Shown: piece after piece, positions 18,895-22,081 of the stretch
Position numbering within the stretch: the first letter of the stretch is position 1
Layout of the letters: the number at the start of each line of letters is the position of its first letter
Source of the DNA: CAZKTO01 sp964555685
Lineage (GTDB): Bacteria; Chloroflexota; Dehalococcoidia; SHYB01
Direction of reading: 5' to 3'
Length of the DNA stretch: 22,081 bases
NCBI GenBank assembly: GCA_964555685.1
Contig: CAZKTO010000052.1
Location: 1 to 22,081, forward strand
Program-made: the position numbers and the translations under genes
The notes under the pieces: model-generated
What the model was told of the DNA's origin: nothing
Database searches by the model: none
Seen by the model: the letters and a program-made list of their open reading frames with translations, nothing else

Positions 18895-19710
18895 TCAGGC
18901 GTCCCGGCCCTCCCGCGCCATGCTCTGAGCTGCGTCCTCGCCCTCCGCCGAAGGGAAGCTCGTCCGGTAGCGACCGCGCAGGTGGTTCCAGCGCACCTGG
19001 ACCGTCTCGCGCAGCATCGTCACCGTATCCCGGACCGGCCGCACCTTGCTCTCCCGGTGGTGGTGCCAGTCGATGGGCACCTCGACGACGCGCAGGCCGC
19101 TCCGCTGGGCCAGGTAGAGCACCTCCACATCCGACCCGAATCCGTCCAGCCGCTGCTGGCCGAAGAGGTGCTGCACGATGGCGCCGCGGAAGCACTTGAA
19201 CCCGCACTGGGTATCGCGGACGCCCCGGACGGCCAGCGCCCGCACGACGCCGTTGAAGACCCGCCCCATCAGGTGCCGGTAGGGAGGCTCGGCGTAGCGC
19301 CGGGCCCCGGGCGCCTCCCGCGAGCCCACGGCCACGTCCACGTCCGTAAGCTGGGGCGGCAGGAACCGGGCCAGCTGCTCGATGGGCATCGCCAGATCGG
19401 CGTCGCACTGGAACCGGAACCGCCCCGTGGCCGCCAGCATGCCCGTCCTCACGGCGTGCCCCTTGCCCCGGTGCGCGGGCGCCAAGGCTTGCCGGGGTAC
19501 GATGAGCCGGACCGGCGGGCGCCCACCCTGGAACCGGCGGACGGCCTCGGCGGTGCCGTCCGTGCTGCCATCGTCCACCACCAGCACCTCGGCCTCGTAG
19601 GCCTGCCCTTTCAGATAGTCCAGGACGCGCTCGAGAGCGCCGGGGATGCGGCGCTCCTCATTGTAGGCCGGGATGACGATCGAGAGGAACGGCCCTGCCG
19701 AGCTAGCCAT
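18895..19710 (-). CDS. Dolichyl-phosphate glucosyltransferase-like GT2 glycosyltransferase (ALG5 type)
   Basis: A 271-residue family 2 glycosyltransferase. Motifs are LSIVIPAYNEERRIPGAL (9-26), VLVVDDGSTDGT (42-53), GKGHAVRTGMLAATG (82-96), QCDADLAMP (101-109), VGSRE (128-132) and DTQCGFKCFRG (167-177), then DVEVLYLAQRSG. The set GKGxAVRxGM, DADL and DTQCGFK marks the ALG5-like group that makes glucosyl-phosphoryl-polyprenol from a nucleotide sugar. It overlaps the end of lysC by 8 bp (ATG 19710, lysC stop 19703), so translation is coupled. The C-terminal 30 residues are acidic and lack a membrane helix. The sugar and acceptor are inferred from family membership. Confidence 0.88.
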   Translation of the reverse strand: MASSAGPFLSIVIPAYNEERRIPGALERVLDYLKGQAYEAEVLVVDDGSTDGTAEAVRRFQGGRPPVRLIVPRQALAPAHRGKGHAVRTGMLAATGRFRFQCDADLAMPIEQLARFLPPQLTDVDVAVGSREAPGARRYAEPPYRHLMGRVFNGVVRALAVRGVRDTQCGFKCFRGAIVQHLFGQQRLDGFGSDVEVLYLAQRSGLRVVEVPIDWHHHRESKVRPVRDTVTMLRETVQVRWNHLRGRYRTSFPSAEGEDAAQSMAREGRDA

Positions 19711-20932
19711 CGCGGTCCAGGGTCGCCAGGCCGAAGGCCCGGTGCAGGGCCCGGACGGCGTCGGGCGCCCGCTGCGCGTCGATGAGGCAGGTGATGCGAA
19801 TCTCCGAGGTCGTCACCATCTCGATGTTGATGCCCTGCTCATAGAGGGCCTGGAAGGTCCGCGCCGCGAAGCCGGGCGCCGTGCGCATCGCCGCGCCCAC
19901 AACGCTCACCTTGGCCAGCCCCTCGTCGGTCGCGCAGCCCTTGGCCTTGAGCTTGCGGACGCACGGCTCGACGAGCTTCACCGCCTCGTCCAGATTGCCG
20001 CGGGCCACCGTGAAGGTCAGGTCCGTGACGTCGCCGGCGCCGGTGTTCTGGACGATGGTGTCCACCCGGATATGGGCCTCGCTCAGGGGCTCGAAGATGG
20101 CGGCGGCGACGCCCGGCCGGTCGGGCACGCCCTGGACGGTCACCTTGGCCACGTCCATATCGTGGGCGATCCCCCGCACCTTGTCCGTCACCTCCATCAT
20201 GGTGCCGCCGTGGATCAGGGTGCCGGGCGCGCTGGTGAAGCTGGACGCGACGAAGATGGGCACGTTGTGCAGGCTCCCCAGCTCGACGGCGCGGGGGTGC
20301 ATGACCTTGGCCCCGTGGCTCGCCATCTCCAGCATCTCCTCATAGCTGATATCTTTGAGCTTGCGCGCCTCCGGCACCAGGCGCGGGTCGGCGGTGAAGA
20401 CCCCCTCGACGTCCGTGAACCGCTCGCAGCGAGCGGCGCCCAGCTGGGCCGCCAGCGCCACAGCCGTGGTGTCCGACCCTCCCCGGCCCAGCGTCGTCAC
20501 GTCCATCTGGTCCGTCACGCCCTGAAAGCCCGCCACGATGACCACGCGGCCCCGGTGCAGCTCCCTCTCGATGCGCTTGGGGTTGATCTTGGTGATGCGG
20601 GCCCGGCCGAACCGCCGCTCCGTGTGGATCCCGGCCTGCAAGCCGCTGAGGCTTACCGCCTCCTGCCCCATATCGCGCAGGGCCATCGCCAGGAGCGCGG
20701 CCGAGACCAGCTCGCCCGTCGACAGGAGCAGGTCCATCTCCCGCGGGTCCGGCGACTTGCAGACCTGGCCCGCCAGGTCGATCAGCAGGTCCGTCGCGTC
20801 GCCCATGGCCGAGACGACGACGATGACGTCGTGGCCCGCGGCGCGCGTCGCCATGATCCGCTGCCCCACGCTGCGGATGCGGCTGGCGTCGGCCACCGAG
20901 GTCCCGCCGTATTTCTGAACGATCAGCGCCAT
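19703..20932 (-). CDS. lysC: Aspartate kinase
   Basis: A 409-residue aspartokinase that phosphorylates aspartate, the first step to lysine, methionine and threonine. The kinase domain has IVQKYGGTSVADASRI (4-19), VVVSAMGDATD (38-48), STGELVSAALLA (71-82), TTLGRGGSDTTAVALA (146-161) and RFTDVEGVFTADPR (171-184). Two ACT domains follow from about 260 (VTVQGVPDRPGVAAAIF) and about 342 (VSVVGAAM, INIEMVTTSEIRI), where lysine and/or threonine would bind as feedback inhibitors. I set the start at ATG 20932 (MALIVQKYGGTS); longer readings enter the gap after thrB. Length is usual for the monofunctional class. It is 77 bp after thrB on the same strand. Confidence 0.97.
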   Translation of the reverse strand: MALIVQKYGGTSVADASRIRSVGQRIMATRAAGHDVIVVVSAMGDATDLLIDLAGQVCKSPDPREMDLLLSTGELVSAALLAMALRDMGQEAVSLSGLQAGIHTERRFGRARITKINPKRIERELHRGRVVIVAGFQGVTDQMDVTTLGRGGSDTTAVALAAQLGAARCERFTDVEGVFTADPRLVPEARKLKDISYEEMLEMASHGAKVMHPRAVELGSLHNVPIFVASSFTSAPGTLIHGGTMMEVTDKVRGIAHDMDVAKVTVQGVPDRPGVAAAIFEPLSEAHIRVDTIVQNTGAGDVTDLTFTVARGNLDEAVKLVEPCVRKLKAKGCATDEGLAKVSVVGAAMRTAPGFAARTFQALYEQGINIEMVTTSEIRITCLIDAQRAPDAVRALHRAFGLATLDRDG

Positions 20933-21009
20933 AATCGGTCGGACCCCCTCGTCCCCTCGTCCACGGCCTTCTGGCCGGACGCTTCGTTGGAGCCTGGGTG
21001 TCTCAACCC

Positions 21010-21939
21010 TCACTCCGCTCGCACGACCCGGGCGCCGCGCACCCCGACGGCAAGCGCCCGCCACGAGCCCGGCACACCCGCCCGCGCCCCGGCCTCGGCC
21101 ATGGCCCGCCCGACGGGCTCGGGGTCGCCCGTGACCAGGGCCAGCACCGTCGAGCCTGCGCCCGAGAGGAAGACGCCGTGGGCGCCCGCGCTCCGGGCCG
21201 CCCGGAAGAGGTCCTCCATCGCCGGGAAGAGGGCCCGCCGCGGCGGCTGGTGCAGCCGGTCCTCCGTCGCCACGCCCAGCAGGTCCCAGCGGCCCTGGGC
21301 CAGCGCCACCACCAGGAGCGCCGCCCGGCCCACGTTATGCACCGCGTCGGCCCGGGAGACCGACGGCGGCAGCACCCCGCGCGCATCCTTGGTCGAAAGC
21401 TCCATCTCCGGCACGAAGGCGACCGCCCGCAGGCCGCGCTTGACGGGCACGGCGGCGGTGACCAGCTCATCGCACCCCTCAGTGGAAGAGTACCCAGTTA
21501 CTACCACCTGGCAGCCGCCGAGCAGGGCGGGCGCCACGTTGTCCGGGTGCCCCTCCAACGCCGTCGCCAGGCGAAGCAGGGCCGCCTTGGACACGCTGGC
21601 CCCCTCGAGGGCGCCGGCCGCCACCAGGCCGCCGACGACCGCCGCGGCGCTGGAGCCCAGCCCGCGCGCCAGGGGGATGGCGTTGCGACAGCGCAGGCGC
21701 AGGGGCGGCGGCCGCCTTCCGAGATGCTGGTAGAGGATGCCCACCGCCCGGTAGGTGAGATTGTCCTCCCCTCGGCTCACCTGGCCCGCGCCCTGGCCCG
21801 TCACGTCGATAGAGAACCGCTCGGCGCGTTCCAGGGTGACGGTCGAATAGAGGCCCAGGGCGAGGCCCATGCAATCGAACGCAGGGCCGAGGTTGGCGGC
21901 GGTAGCGGGGACGCGGACGGTGACCTTGCGTGGGGCCAT
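21010..21939 (-). CDS. thrB: Homoserine kinase (GHMP family)
   Basis: A 309-residue GHMP kinase that phosphorylates homoserine on the way to threonine. Motif 1 is VRVPATAANLGPAFDCMGLAL (8-28, read as PATAANLGPAFD), motif 2 is the ATP loop PLARGLGSSAAA (89-100), EGHPDNVAPALLGG (129-142) is the substrate region, and motif 3 is SGAGSTVLAL (259-268). ATG 21939 (MAPRKVTVRVP) is chosen; the frame stays open upstream but that part is promoter sequence. An extended -10 promoter lies about 40 bp upstream. It heads a - strand group with lysC, consistent with a threonine branch. Confidence 0.96.
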   Translation of the reverse strand: MAPRKVTVRVPATAANLGPAFDCMGLALGLYSTVTLERAERFSIDVTGQGAGQVSRGEDNLTYRAVGILYQHLGRRPPPLRLRCRNAIPLARGLGSSAAAVVGGLVAAGALEGASVSKAALLRLATALEGHPDNVAPALLGGCQVVVTGYSSTEGCDELVTAAVPVKRGLRAVAFVPEMELSTKDARGVLPPSVSRADAVHNVGRAALLVVALAQGRWDLLGVATEDRLHQPPRRALFPAMEDLFRAARSAGAHGVFLSGAGSTVLALVTGDPEPVGRAMAEAGARAGVPGSWRALAVGVRGARVVRAE

Positions 21940-21979
21940 CGATGAAAGCGTTCGCTGGGCGGACTGGCGGACGTAGAGC

Positions 21980-22008
21980 AGTATAGCAGTGGGCAACCCA
22001 GGGTACAA
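21980..22008 (-). promoter_or_regulatory. Extended -10 promoter of the thrB-lysC group
   Basis: On the - strand TGC-TATACT (TATACT at 21985-21980) is an extended -10 with five of six matches. TTGTAC (22008-22003), 17 bp upstream, is a weak -35. The start point would be near 21973, about 34 nt before ATG 21939. The start is not preceded by a clear Shine-Dalgarno. Confidence 0.6.
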
Positions 22009-22044
22009 GGAAGAGGAAGGGGGCTACAGGGCCCTTCGATTATT

Positions 22045-22081
22045 CTGGGGAAACCTCTTTTGATAAAGAGGCTTTCCCCAG
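22045..22081. repeat. Long stem-loop at the window end
   Basis: CTGGGGAAA (22045-22053) pairs with TTTCCCCAG (22073-22081), and CCTCTTT (22054-22060) with AAAGAGG (22065-22071), with a single bulged C at 22072 and loop TGAT. Sixteen pairs in all. It may be the terminator of a gene beyond the window or part of another repeat; the sequence ends at its last base. Confidence 0.75.

Overview
The window is about 22 kb of very GC-rich bacterial DNA with tightly packed genes, several GTG starts and many short palindromic repeats between genes. The gene content includes a luciferase-like (F420/FMN) oxidoreductase, CaiB/BaiF CoA-transferases, a thiolase-like protein paired with a DUF35 protein, and polyprenol-phosphate glycosyltransferases. 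Together with the repeat style this suggests an uncultured Chloroflexota of the Dehalococcoidia/SAR202 type. That placement is an inference from gene content, not from a marker gene. The window begins inside a gene; its last base falls at the end of an inverted repeat.

Left part (1-7583, mostly + strand): a CoA-thioester catabolic region. It holds the 3' part of a luciferase-like oxidoreductase, an enoyl-CoA hydratase of the hydroxycinnamoyl-CoA hydratase/lyase type, a thiolase-fold protein that lacks the usual catalytic cysteines, its DUF35 zinc-ribbon/OB partner, and two abutting CaiB/BaiF CoA-transferases. This set looks built to activate an acid as a CoA ester, hydrate it and cleave the side chain by a retro-aldol step. 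The cluster is split by an AT-richer segment (1568-3354) with a receiver-only response regulator, an orphan ribbon-helix-helix-like protein, an 11-G run and a repeat. A small four-helix membrane protein of unknown role follows (7613-8089).

Middle (8090-11224, + strand): a NitT/TauT/SsuABC-type ABC importer (lipoprotein, ATPase, permease, with overlapping genes) behind a good sigma-70 promoter and a leader of about 230 nt that can fold extensively. Its 3' end faces hisF across 196 bp of repeats, which include a duplicated copy of the last 30 bp of hisF.

Right part (11421-21939, all - strand, read from right to left): thrB, lysC, an ALG5-like glycosyltransferase, a CoA-binding protein and a DPM1-like glycosyltransferase; then a TPR/HIRAN-like protein with its own promoter and terminator; then a pduO-type cobalamin adenosyltransferase (apparently a leaderless mRNA), a lipoprotein alpha/beta hydrolase, hisH, hisA, a TauE/SafE permease and hisF. 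This part serves threonine/lysine and histidine synthesis, glycolipid precursors and cobalamin activation.

The most unusual signal is the repeats. A short palindromic family with core GCCCCGAC-N2/3-GTCGGGGC and ATTGC...GCAAT outer arms lies between genes, inside two genes in frame (CoA-transferase 1 and the TauE/SafE permease), directly against the start of hisF, and on both sides of the duplicated hisF tail. A separate 77-bp repeat occurs twice, 9 kb apart, with two mismatches.
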